NCBI GenBank assembly: GCA_964623885.1
Contig: CAZUVM010000200.1
Location: 1 to 33,675 of the forward strand
DNA: 33,675 nt
DNA from: CAZUVM01 sp964623885
GTDB lineage: Bacteria; Verrucomicrobiota; Verrucomicrobiia; Limisphaerales; UBA8199
Reading direction: 5' to 3'
The position numbers and the translations under genes were made by a program. Within the stretch, counting starts at the first letter, position 1. Every line of letters begins with the position of its first letter. The notes beneath the pieces were generated by a model. That model was not told the origin of the DNA. It ran no database searches and saw nothing but the letters and a program-made list of their open reading frames with translations. Below, piece by piece: positions 1 to 8,148 of this stretch.

Positions 1-1
1 G

Positions 2-1903
2 GCCGGCACGTTCAATCCTGATCTGGTTAAAGCCCTGTATTCGATGACCGCCGAAGAAGCCCGCGCGCGCGGCACTCACCAGGCGCTTACTCCCGTGGTC
101 GACGTCGCCCGCGACCCGCGATGGGGCAGGGTAGAGGAAACGTTTGGCGAAGATCCGTTTTTGGTCGCTACGATGGGCATCGCGGCCGTCCGTGGATTCC
201 AGGGCGACGCTTCGTTCCGCGATAAGAAACACATCCTTGCTACGCTCAAACATTTCGCCGCGCATGGGCAACCTGAATCCGGCATCAATTGCGCGCCGGT
301 GGACGCGCCGCTCCGGGTGTTGCGAGATGTTTTTCTCCGCCCGTTCAAAGAAGCCGTCCAAAAAGCCGGCGCTCTGAGCGTCATGCCTTCGTATAACGAG
401 ATCGATGGTGTGCCGTCTCACGCCAACCGCTGGCTGTTACGTGACGTGCTGCGCAAAGAATGGGGTTTCGACGGCTTCTGCGTGTCCGACTACTACGCCA
501 TTTGGGAACTCAGTGACCGACCGGATACCCACGGACACCATGTGGCCCGCCATAAGAAGGAAGCGGCGGCGCTCGCCGTTCGCGCCGGTGTCAACATCGA
601 GTTCCCCGAACCGGATTGTTACCTGCACATCGCTGATTTGGTTCGTGAAGGCACTCTTAAGGAATCGGAAGTCGATGGACTGGTCAGACCGATGCTCCGC
701 TGCAAATTCAAACTCGGGCTCTTTGATGATCCTTATGTCGAACCCGAGGAAGCCAAACGCATCGCCAGCGATCAGGCCCACCGCGGGCTGGCTCTTCAAG
801 CCGCCCGCGAATCAATCACGCTGCTGAAAAATGACGGCGGCCTGGCCCCTCTGGATCCGAGCCAAATCAATTCACTGGCAGTCATTGGCCCGAATGCCGA
901 CCGGGAATTGCTCGGCGGCTACAGCGGACGACCAGCTTTTTATACCTCGGTTCTGGAGGGCATCCGCGCCAAAGTTGGCGAAAACGTTAAAGTGCCTTAT
1001 GCCGAAGGATGCAAAATCACCATCGGTGGTTCATGGAACCAGGACCTCGTCACGCGCAGCAACCCGGAAGAGGATCGACGGCTCATCGAAGAAGCGGTGG
1101 ATATTGCATTGAAGGCAGACGCGGTAGTCCTGGCCATCGGCGGCAACGAGCAGACTTCCCGCGAAGGCTGGTCGAAGACTCATCTCGGCGATGCGGCCAG
1201 CCTGCAAATGGTCGGCATGCAGGAGGAGTTGGTAAAAGCGGTGCTCGAGACCGGCACACCCGTCATTGCGTTGCTTTTCAATGGCCGGCCGCTTTCGATC
1301 AATTACCTGGTCGAGCACGTTCCTGTCATTTTCGAGTGTTGGTACCTCGGCCAGGAGACCGGCCATGCCGTGGCGGATGTCCTCTTCGGCGACTATAATC
1401 CGGCAGGCCGCTTGCCTATCAGCATTCCACGCTCGGCCGGCCACATCCCGGCCTTCTACAACTACAAACCTTCTGCTCGCCGCGGGTACCTCTTCGGCGA
1501 TGTCTCCCCGCTATATCCGTTTGGGTACGGGCTGAGTTACACGATTTTTTCTTACTCTAACTTGCGGCTCGAACGCAAAACCATCCGTGTCAAAGATTCC
1601 ACGCGCGTTCATATCGATGTCAGCAACACCGGCAAGCGCCAGGGCGACGAAGTTGTGCAAATGTATATTCGCGATTGCTATAGCTCCGTCACTCGCCCGA
1701 TCAAGGAACTGAAAGGCTTCCAGCGCATCTCGCTGCAACCGGGCCAGACAAAACAAATCACCTTCGAGATCACCCATGAGCTGCTGGCTTTTCATGACAT
1801 TAATATGAAATGGGTCGTGGAGCCGGGTGAGTTCGAGATCATGATCGGCTCTTCCTCACGCGATGCCGACTTGCAGAAAATATTGCTAACCGCGAATCCT
1901 TGA
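2..1903 (+). CDS. Glycoside hydrolase family 3 beta-glycosidase (5' partial)
   Basis: A retaining exo-beta-glycosidase (beta-glucosidase or beta-xylosidase type) that removes terminal sugars from oligosaccharides. The frame is open back to the window edge with GH3-like sequence (AGTFNPDLVKALYS) before the first ATG at 44, so the true start lies outside. Counting from the ATG at 44, WGRVEETFGEDP (27-38) and LKHFAAHG (68-75) are substrate-pocket motifs, and CVSDYY (146-151) carries the probable nucleophile Asp149. A second alpha/beta domain follows, with GGNEQTSREGW as the likely acid/base region. The last ~110 residues (HIDVSNTGKRQGDEVVQMYI onward) form the fibronectin-III-like domain common in long GH3 enzymes. 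A sugar symporter lies downstream on the same strand, suggesting a shared catabolic role. Exact substrate cannot be told from sequence. Confidence 0.93.
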   Translation, partial: AGTFNPDLVKALYSMTAEEARARGTHQALTPVVDVARDPRWGRVEETFGEDPFLVATMGIAAVRGFQGDASFRDKKHILATLKHFAAHGQPESGINCAPVDAPLRVLRDVFLRPFKEAVQKAGALSVMPSYNEIDGVPSHANRWLLRDVLRKEWGFDGFCVSDYYAIWELSDRPDTHGHHVARHKKEAAALAVRAGVNIEFPEPDCYLHIADLVREGTLKESEVDGLVRPMLRCKFKLGLFDDPYVEPEEAKRIASDQAHRGLALQAARESITLLKNDGGLAPLDPSQINSLAVIGPNADRELLGGYSGRPAFYTSVLEGIRAKVGENVKVPYAEGCKITIGGSWNQDLVTRSNPEEDRRLIEEAVDIALKADAVVLAIGGNEQTSREGWSKTHLGDAASLQMVGMQEELVKAVLETGTPVIALLFNGRPLSINYLVEHVPVIFECWYLGQETGHAVADVLFGDYNPAGRLPISIPRSAGHIPAFYNYKPSARRGYLFGDVSPLYPFGYGLSYTIFSYSNLRLERKTIRVKDSTRVHIDVSNTGKRQGDEVVQMYIRDCYSSVTRPIKELKGFQRISLQPGQTKQITFEITHELLAFHDINMKWVVEPGEFEIMIGSSSRDADLQKILLTANP

Positions 1904-1909
1904 TCATTT

Positions 1910-2045
1910 GAGCGCGTGTTTGGAAAATGCTAAACGGAGCGCGAGCGGTCCCCGCTCGCAGCGGTCGGAACGATGCCCGCGCGGAAACTGCGACCTGGCC
2001 ATGCGGCACTCCGGCTCAACTGAAGCATTTTCCAACCACGCCCTG
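1910..2045. repeat. Family A palindromic repeat with terminal inverted repeats
   Basis: The arms at 1910-1931 and 2024-2045 are inverted repeats matching at 19 of 22 positions, including TGGAAAATGCT / AGCATTTTCCA perfectly. Inside is an 8-bp perfect hairpin (GCGAGCGG at 1941-1948, CCGCTCGC at 1952-1959). The core 1936-1975 matches 33 of 40 positions at 9414-9453, and a third related core lies at 11974-12014. No transposase or target duplication is evident. It sits between the GH3 and transporter genes and could act as a terminator or mRNA-stability element. It resembles a small non-autonomous (MITE- or REP-like) element. Confidence 0.7.
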
Positions 2046-2061
2046 AGTCTGTAAGCGCCCC

Positions 2062-3585
2062 ATGCCCGACTCTAATCAAAAACTCTCTTTACTGGAGAAA
2101 GCTGGCTACAGCGCTGCCGATGCCGCGGCTAATTTCGTCTTCATGACGATGATTCTCTTCCAGGGGAACTTTTATACCGACGTGTTTGGTATCGGTGTGG
2201 ATGCCGCCGCCGCCATTCTTCTCTGCGCGCGGCTCTGGGACGCGGTGGCCGATCCAATCGTCGGCGTCCTAGCCGATCGCACGAACACACGTTGGGGCAA
2301 GTTTCGTCCCTGGGTGCTATTGACCGCGTTGCCCTGGTGCGTAGTCATGATCCTGGCGTACACCACGCCCAAAGGTTGGAGCATGGGCGCGATGGTCGCT
2401 TACGCGGCTATTACAAACGTTCTGCTCATGACTATTTACTCGATGAACAACATGCCCTACGCGGCCTTGGGCGGCGTTATGACCGGCGATGTTCATGAAC
2501 GGGCGAAGCTCAACTCCTTCCGTTTCGTCTCGGTGAATGTGGCTCAGTTTATAGTCGGCGGCTTCACTTTGCCCCTGGTTGCCAAATTTGCCGTCGGCCA
2601 CGATCGGCAATACGGGTGGCAGATGACCATGACAATTTGGGCGGTCCTGTGTCTGGTCCTCTTCTTGATCACCTTCGCCACTACTCGAGAACGCATCCAG
2701 CCTGTTGTCATAGAAAAAACTTCGCCGCGGCAAGACTTTGCCCGGCTGATCCAGAACAACCCGTGGAAGGTGATGTTCTTCATGACCCTGGTGCATTTCT
2801 GCATCCTCTCTTTCCGCGGCAACGCGCTTTACAATTACTACCATCATTATGCTGACCTGGGCGCCCTTTATGATTGGGTGCAAAAGCTCGGCCTGACAGC
2901 CCCGGTGGGCGCGTCGGGTCCGAAACTCCTGGAAACCCTCGGCTACATCGTGCATGGCGACAAATCCAACCTCGCCGCTTCAAACGTTGCCGACGTCGCC
3001 AATAGCCTCATCAATATGATCGGCACCGCGGTCATCATTTTCGTGATTTTGCTCTCGCCGGCCTTGTCCCGGAGATTTGGCAAGAAAGCCATTGCCGTTT
3101 GGGGTTTTGGCCTGGCTACCCTGGGAACGCTGGCGTTCTACCTGCTGCCGCCGACCGCGGTTGGCGGTATGGTTGCACTCACCGTTTTCATAGCGGTGGT
3201 TTACGCGCCGACGATTCCCTTGATCTGGGCCATTTATGCCGACGTTGCCGATTACTCGGAGTGGCAGACGGGCCATCGGTTCACCGGCATCGTTTTTGCC
3301 ACCATCGGGTTTGCTTTAAAGTTCGGGCTGGCCCTGGGGAATTCATCCTTTCTCTGGATCATGAAATACCAGTTCGGTTACGATCCTCGTTCGCCGGACG
3401 CCCCAGAGGCGCTCCAAGGCTTCCGTTTTTGCAGCGGCATCGCGGTCGGAGTGCTTTTTGCCGTCTGCACGGTTTTGTTGATCTGCTACAAAATAAATAA
3501 GCAGATGACGATTCAGATGGCCGCCGAACTCGCCGAACGCCGCAAACAATCCGGCGCTCAAAACGTTGTACCCAGTAGCGCCTAA
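2062..3585 (+). CDS. GPH-family sugar:cation symporter (MFS)
   Basis: A 507-residue polytopic inner-membrane transporter of the glycoside-pentoside-hexuronide:cation symporter family (MelB/XynB-like), which imports oligosaccharides or glycosides with Na+ or H+. The N-terminal half shows the family pattern: a hydrophobic first helix, then ARLWDAVADPIVGVLADRT (about residues 56-74) and RWGKFRPW, the conserved acidic and basic loop motifs. A long hydrophilic insertion around residues 265-310 separates the two halves, and about twelve hydrophobic stretches can be traced. The ATG at 2062 has only a weak upstream purine tract. It follows the GH3 gene on the same strand, separated only by a repeat, so import and hydrolysis of the same sugar is a reasonable inference. 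Confidence 0.88.
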   Translation: MPDSNQKLSLLEKAGYSAADAAANFVFMTMILFQGNFYTDVFGIGVDAAAAILLCARLWDAVADPIVGVLADRTNTRWGKFRPWVLLTALPWCVVMILAYTTPKGWSMGAMVAYAAITNVLLMTIYSMNNMPYAALGGVMTGDVHERAKLNSFRFVSVNVAQFIVGGFTLPLVAKFAVGHDRQYGWQMTMTIWAVLCLVLFLITFATTRERIQPVVIEKTSPRQDFARLIQNNPWKVMFFMTLVHFCILSFRGNALYNYYHHYADLGALYDWVQKLGLTAPVGASGPKLLETLGYIVHGDKSNLAASNVADVANSLINMIGTAVIIFVILLSPALSRRFGKKAIAVWGFGLATLGTLAFYLLPPTAVGGMVALTVFIAVVYAPTIPLIWAIYADVADYSEWQTGHRFTGIVFATIGFALKFGLALGNSSFLWIMKYQFGYDPRSPDAPEALQGFRFCSGIAVGVLFAVCTVLLICYKINKQMTIQMAAELAERRKQSGAQNVVPSSA

Positions 3586-3600
3586 AGGCGCTGCTTTCTT
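3574..3600 (+). terminator. Possible stem-loop terminator overlapping a stop codon
   Basis: AGTAGCGCC (3574-3582) pairs with GGCGCTGCT (3587-3595), eight of nine bases plus one G-U pair in RNA. The loop TAAA contains the TAA stop of the symporter gene, and TTCTT follows. The tail is short of uridines, so this may be a weak terminator or only a 3'-protecting hairpin. Confidence 0.4.
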
Positions 3601-3793
3601 CTAACTTCGCCTTTTGGGCCGTCAATTCGGCTTATCACTTGCATCTTGACAGCTTATTGGTGCTCTGCTTCGATAGATTCGTTCCAGACTGACGATCGGC
3701 TATTTCGTTATGCAGCGCGCGTGTTTCGTTTCTTGTATTAAACGCACGGTTGCGCTTGGTGGCTTTCGATGCATTTCAACACGGAGGTGAGCC

Positions 3794-3826
3794 ATGAATT
3801 GGCAGCCTCCACCCAACTCCAATTGA
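3794..3826 (+). CDS. Ten-codon mini-ORF (possible leader peptide)
   Basis: ATG at 3794 follows a near-ideal Shine-Dalgarno sequence GGAGGTGA (3783-3790) and opens a 10-codon frame encoding MNWQPPPNSN, ending in TGA at 3824-3826. The start of the 921-residue repeat protein lies only seven bases later (ATG at 3834) and has no Shine-Dalgarno of its own. This fits translational coupling, where ribosomes finishing the mini-ORF restart on the main gene. Three consecutive prolines are a known cause of ribosome stalling relieved by EF-P, so a regulatory role is possible but is inference. The alternative is that the Shine-Dalgarno match is chance. A TTGACA hexamer at 3646-3651 could be a -35 element, but no convincing -10 was found at the right distance. 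Confidence 0.5.
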   Translation: MNWQPPPNSN

Positions 3827-3833
3827 CCAAACT

Positions 3834-6599
3834 ATGAAATCAAAAATCCTTGCCCTCTTGCTCGTTCTTGCCGGCGCATTTCAGGCCGCGGCCCAGGGAA
3901 CCGCATTCACTTACCAGGGCCGCCTGAACGACGCCGCCGGTCCGGCCAATGGCACGTACGACCTGCGTTTCAAGTTATTTCTCGATTCTTTCGGAAATAA
4001 TCAGGCAGGGACCACTTCCCTGGTCAACGGCCATGCCGTTTCGAATGGTCTCTTCACGGTAACGCTCGATTTCGGGCCAGGAGTTTTCAACGGCAGCAAT
4101 TATTGGCTTGAAGTCGACGTGAAAACAAATGGTGGCGCGACCTACACGAGTTTGAATCCGCTCCAGCCAATAACCCCCGTGCCCTACGCCGTGTTTGCCG
4201 AAAACGTTGTTGGGGGCCTCGCTGCCGGGACCTACACCAACGCTGTAACGCTGAACAATTCTGCTAACGTGATCAGCGGAAGTTTTTATGGCAATGGCAC
4301 CGGCATTAGCAATGTCAATGCGGTAACTCTCAATGGCGTGACCGCCGGCGCTTTCTGGCAATTGGGCGGAAACAATGTGGCCGGCGGCCAATTCCTGGGC
4401 AGCACCAATAACCAGCCGGTGGAGATCTGGGCCAACGGCACGCGCTCTTTCCGGGTCGAGCCCAACACCAACGGCGCTCCGAATGTCATCGGCGGTGCGC
4501 CCATCAACTATGTTGATCCCGGGATCGTCGGAGCCACCATCGCCGGTGGTGGAAACGTTTCAGGGAGCTTCTATCTCGGCGGCGGCTCCAATCACGTTGC
4601 CGCGATCTTCGGCACGATCGCCGGTGGCCGGGTGAACACGGTGGCGGCCGACCACGCCTTTATCGGCGGTGGCATCAGCAATAGCGTTCAGCTCACCGCT
4701 TACGACTCTGTCATCGGGGGTGGTGTGGCCAATGTCATTGCCACGAATTCCTCCGAGTCTGTTCTGGTTGGCGGCACCTACAACAGCATCCAACTGAACT
4801 CATACTACTCTGTGATCGGCGGCGGCGGTGCTAACTCGATTCAGACAAATTCGGGTGTCTCGGTTATCGCCGGCGGCTATGCCAATACCATACAAGCCAA
4901 CGCCGGGTATTCGGTCGTCGGCGGTGGTTATGACAACACAATCCAGACGGGCTCCACCTATGCCCATATCGGCGGGGGGTACTTCAATAATATCCAACCC
5001 GGCGCATACTATTCAGTCCTTGGCGGCGGCTATTTCAACAACATTCAATCCAACGCTTATTACTCCTTCCTGGGCGGCGGGATCGGCAATACCATACAAA
5101 CGAACGCCGGCTATTCGGTCTTGGTGGGCGGGAACAACAACGTAATTCAAACCAATGCGAGCTACTCCGTCCTGGCGGGCGGCAGGAACAACACCATCCA
5201 AACTAATGCCAACAATGCCTTCCTTGGTGGAGGTCAGTTCAACACGATTCGTTCCAATGCTATTTACTGCGTCATCGGAGGTGGCGAGGTCAACACGATC
5301 CAGACCAACTCCAGTTACACTATCATCGGCGCGGGTTACAACAACCTTGCCGCAGGCCAGGCCTCTGTCCTGGCCGGAGGTTATTACAACGTGAATACCG
5401 GCGATTTAGCAGTAGTCAGCGGTGGCTTCCTCAATTTGAACAGCGCTCAATTCGGAACAGTAGGTGGTGGCGCCTCAAATACCAACAGTGCTTACGCGGG
5501 AACGGTGGGCGGCGGCGTTGATAATCTGAGCAGCGGTTATGGCGCAAGCGTCGCGGGCGGGCAGGGAAACATTGCCACCAATACATCCGACACGATCGGC
5601 GGCGGTTCGGGCAACCTCAGCGGCGGGTATATATCCACTGTTGCTGGGGGTTACCAAAATCGCGCGCTGGGTGATTATTCGGCCATTGCCGGCGGTGGTA
5701 ACAATGCCGCCACTGGACCGAACGCATTTGTAGGCGCCGGGGCTGTCAACTCCGCCGGCGGTTTCTATGGCGCGGTAGTTACCGGCTACGGCAACATTGC
5801 CAGTGGCGGTTACGCCATGATTGGCGGCGGCTACAGCAACGTTGCCAGCGGCCTCTATGCCACCGTCGGCTGCGGCTACAACAATGTCGCCAGCGGTCAG
5901 GGGGCTACTGTTGCCGGCGGTTTCCAAAACACCGCCTCTGGTGATTACAGCTTCGCCGCCGGAAGGAGCGCGTACGTGCCCAGCCCCCGTTCCTTTGTCT
6001 GGAATAGTTTCCCCAATCCCAATTACGCGGTAAATAGCGACGAATTCCAAATCTTCGCCACCAATGGTTTCAGCGTTGACTATAACACACAGCTATCAGG
6101 CGGTGGCGGCAGTCGTTGGCTTTATATCGGCAAGGGAAATGTCGGTTTCCCCGGCACGCCCGCAACGATTTCCACCTGGACCGGCGCTTACCTGAGCGAC
6201 GGTGGATCCTGGACCTCAGCGTCGGATCGGACAAAGAAGGGGAATTTTATCGACGTTGATTCCCTTTCCGTGCTCGGAAAGGTCTTGGCCCTTCCGATCC
6301 AAACCTGGAACTACACGAATGAACCCGCCGCCATACGCCATTTGGGCCCTATGGCGCAGGATTTCCATGCGGCATTTGGCCTAAATGGTCAGGACGACAA
6401 GCACATCGCTGATGTTGATGAAGCCGGTGTCGCTCTGGCTGCTATCCAGGGCCTGAACCAAAAGGAAGAGGAAGACCGCACCTTCTTAAAAGCCAAGGAT
6501 ACAGAAATCGAGGAACTTAAAGCGCAGAACCGCGACTTGAGTCGCCGACTCTCGCAGCTTGAGACACTCGTCTCCACCTTGGCTACCCGAACTCCGTAG
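3834..6599 (+). CDS. Secreted repeat protein with C-terminal S74 chaperone domain
   Basis: A 921-residue exported protein, probably surface-exposed. It starts with a signal peptide (residues 1-20, KSK basic end, hydrophobic core, AAAQ cleavage region). Residues ~21-125 form a module seen in Verrucomicrobia and Planctomycetes secreted proteins (FTYQGRLND...PVPYAVFAENV). Residues ~277-500 carry about thirteen repeats of 17 residues of the type SVxGGGxxNTIQTNAxY. Residues ~500-715 carry 15- to 16-residue repeats of the type YATVGGGYNNVASGx, resembling YadA-type trimeric adhesin heads. Near residue 795, SASDRTKKGNF begins a Peptidase_S74 intramolecular chaperone domain (known from tailspikes), ending in a coiled coil (~875-915). 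Such domains help trimers fold and may cleave themselves off. Adhesion or surface layering is inferred. The TAG stop lies in a family B repeat. Confidence 0.85.
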   Translation: MKSKILALLLVLAGAFQAAAQGTAFTYQGRLNDAAGPANGTYDLRFKLFLDSFGNNQAGTTSLVNGHAVSNGLFTVTLDFGPGVFNGSNYWLEVDVKTNGGATYTSLNPLQPITPVPYAVFAENVVGGLAAGTYTNAVTLNNSANVISGSFYGNGTGISNVNAVTLNGVTAGAFWQLGGNNVAGGQFLGSTNNQPVEIWANGTRSFRVEPNTNGAPNVIGGAPINYVDPGIVGATIAGGGNVSGSFYLGGGSNHVAAIFGTIAGGRVNTVAADHAFIGGGISNSVQLTAYDSVIGGGVANVIATNSSESVLVGGTYNSIQLNSYYSVIGGGGANSIQTNSGVSVIAGGYANTIQANAGYSVVGGGYDNTIQTGSTYAHIGGGYFNNIQPGAYYSVLGGGYFNNIQSNAYYSFLGGGIGNTIQTNAGYSVLVGGNNNVIQTNASYSVLAGGRNNTIQTNANNAFLGGGQFNTIRSNAIYCVIGGGEVNTIQTNSSYTIIGAGYNNLAAGQASVLAGGYYNVNTGDLAVVSGGFLNLNSAQFGTVGGGASNTNSAYAGTVGGGVDNLSSGYGASVAGGQGNIATNTSDTIGGGSGNLSGGYISTVAGGYQNRALGDYSAIAGGGNNAATGPNAFVGAGAVNSAGGFYGAVVTGYGNIASGGYAMIGGGYSNVASGLYATVGCGYNNVASGQGATVAGGFQNTASGDYSFAAGRSAYVPSPRSFVWNSFPNPNYAVNSDEFQIFATNGFSVDYNTQLSGGGGSRWLYIGKGNVGFPGTPATISTWTGAYLSDGGSWTSASDRTKKGNFIDVDSLSVLGKVLALPIQTWNYTNEPAAIRHLGPMAQDFHAAFGLNGQDDKHIADVDEAGVALAAIQGLNQKEEEDRTFLKAKDTEIEELKAQNRDLSRRLSQLETLVSTLATRTP

Positions 6600-6658
6600 C
6601 CCAGGCCGTCTGAGACCTCCTAGTCTGCTGTATCACAGGCTTCCCAGCTGCGAACGCC
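6596..6658. repeat. Family B repeat, degenerate copy
   Basis: Begins GTAGCCCAGGC and contains ACCTCCTAGTCTGC, TGTATCACAGGCTTCC and AGCTGCGAACGCC, a decayed relative of the array at 22131-22257 (GTAGCGCAGGC, CCTCCGAGTC, CGTATCG, GGCTAGGAAGCC). Its first TAG supplies the stop codon of the preceding gene. Confidence 0.5.
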
Positions 6659-6726
6659 AGAAACGGACGACTTTATCGGAATTGAATTGTCGCTGCGTTC
6701 GGATCCCGGCAAGCTCTGCGCCCATT

Positions 6727-8070
6727 ATGCAGCAGGTGAATCTGGGGTTGATCGGCGGCGGTACCGTAGGCAGCGGCGTTTTTCACGCCTGGCAGCACAA
6801 CGGCGAGCTGCTGGCTTCCCGCATTGGAGTGAAAGTCCATCTTCCCAAAGTGGCGGTGAAAGCTTTCGACGAGCCACGGCCTTATCCCATTCCTGTTGCC
6901 TCCATGACCACGGATTGGCAGGCCGTCGTGAACGATCCTCAAATCCATATTGTGGCCGAATTGGTGGGCGGAACCACTATCGCTCGCACCATGATCCTGG
7001 CGGCGCTCAAACTTGGCAAACCCGTGATCACTGCCAATAAAGCGCTTCTTTCAGCCCACGGCGAGGAACTATTTGCCGCCGCAAAGCAGTACGGCACTAA
7101 TCTCTATTACGAAGCGAGCGTCTGCGGCGGAATCCCTATCATTAAATCCTTGCGCGAAGGCTTCGTCGGTAACCGGATCACTCACCTCTACGGCATCGTC
7201 AACGGCACCTGCAATTACATCCTCACTCGGATGAAGCTCGAAGGCGCTGATTTTGCCGACGTGCTGCGGGACGCACAGGCCCAGGGGTATGCTGAGGCCG
7301 AACCGTCCCTCGATGTTGACGGCCACGACGCCTTGCACAAGATCGGCATTCTGGCCTCTTTAGCCCATGGATTCTGGGTGAATCCCAAGGAGATTTATGT
7401 CGAGGGCATTCGCGGTATCACGGCACTGGATATCCAGTTTGCCGGCCAATTGGGCTACACCATTAAATTGCTCGGCGTCATCAAAGCGGGGACTGGACGC
7501 GACCAACCGGCTGGCAAAGGAAAGCGCGGGCAGAAAATCTGCCGCATCCAGGTCTCTGTTTACCCGGCGCTCGTACCCAATTCCCATGTGCTGGCCAACG
7601 TGAACCACGTATTCAACGCCGTGTTCGTCCGCGGCGACGTCGTAGGCGACACGTTATTCTATGGCCGCGGCGCGGGCAAAGACGCCACCGCCAGCGCGGT
7701 GCTCAGCGACGTAGCGGACGCCGCGCTGGACCTGAAATTCGGCACCAAACACCGCGTACCGCCGTTCGTACCCCATGAACGTGACGGCGCGGTGCTGCCT
7801 ATCGATGAGTCCGTCTCGCCGTATTTCGTCCGCTTGAGCGTCAAAGACGTGCCGGGCACCCTCGCTCGAATCACACGTATCCTCGGTGACGCCCATATCG
7901 GCATTTCGTCCGTAATTCAGCCCGAAGGTCACGAGGGTGCCAGTGTGCCGCTGATCCTCATGTTGCACGATGCTCCAAATGGCGCGGTTTCTCGCGCGCT
8001 AAAGAAGATAGCTGCTCTGCAGGTGGTCAAAGGGCCCCCCGTCATGCTGCGGGTTGAGAACTTCCAATAA
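6727..8070 (+). CDS. hom: Homoserine dehydrogenase
   Basis: Reduces aspartate semialdehyde to homoserine with NAD(P)H, the branch step toward threonine and methionine. With the ATG at 6727 the protein has 447 residues, the usual length for the ACT-containing form. Residues 7-18 (GLIGGGTVGSGV) form the nucleotide-binding loop, TANK (102-105) carries a catalytic lysine, and GTCNYIL (160-166) and AEPSLDVDGHDALHK (191-205) are family signatures including the conserved Asp/Lys pair. The last ~80 residues form an ACT domain (PYFVRLSVKDVPGTLARITRIL region), consistent with threonine feedback. The frame stays open back to 6559, but that stretch overlaps the preceding gene and a repeat and is unlike the family. 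Aspartate kinase follows 78 bases downstream. Confidence 0.95.
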   Translation: MQQVNLGLIGGGTVGSGVFHAWQHNGELLASRIGVKVHLPKVAVKAFDEPRPYPIPVASMTTDWQAVVNDPQIHIVAELVGGTTIARTMILAALKLGKPVITANKALLSAHGEELFAAAKQYGTNLYYEASVCGGIPIIKSLREGFVGNRITHLYGIVNGTCNYILTRMKLEGADFADVLRDAQAQGYAEAEPSLDVDGHDALHKIGILASLAHGFWVNPKEIYVEGIRGITALDIQFAGQLGYTIKLLGVIKAGTGRDQPAGKGKRGQKICRIQVSVYPALVPNSHVLANVNHVFNAVFVRGDVVGDTLFYGRGAGKDATASAVLSDVADAALDLKFGTKHRVPPFVPHERDGAVLPIDESVSPYFVRLSVKDVPGTLARITRILGDAHIGISSVIQPEGHEGASVPLILMLHDAPNGAVSRALKKIAALQVVKGPPVMLRVENFQ

Positions 8071-8148
8071 TCCCTGCGCCTCGTTGTTCCGCATGAGTAG
8101 AAATAGAATTCACTTTCAACCCAATTTTCCGATAATCAGCAGCAAACT

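Noticed and set aside
4660..5980. The regular 51-base repeats as a CRISPR-like array
   Set aside because: They lie in one long open frame and encode regular 17-residue protein repeats, with no constant direct repeat and unique spacer pattern.
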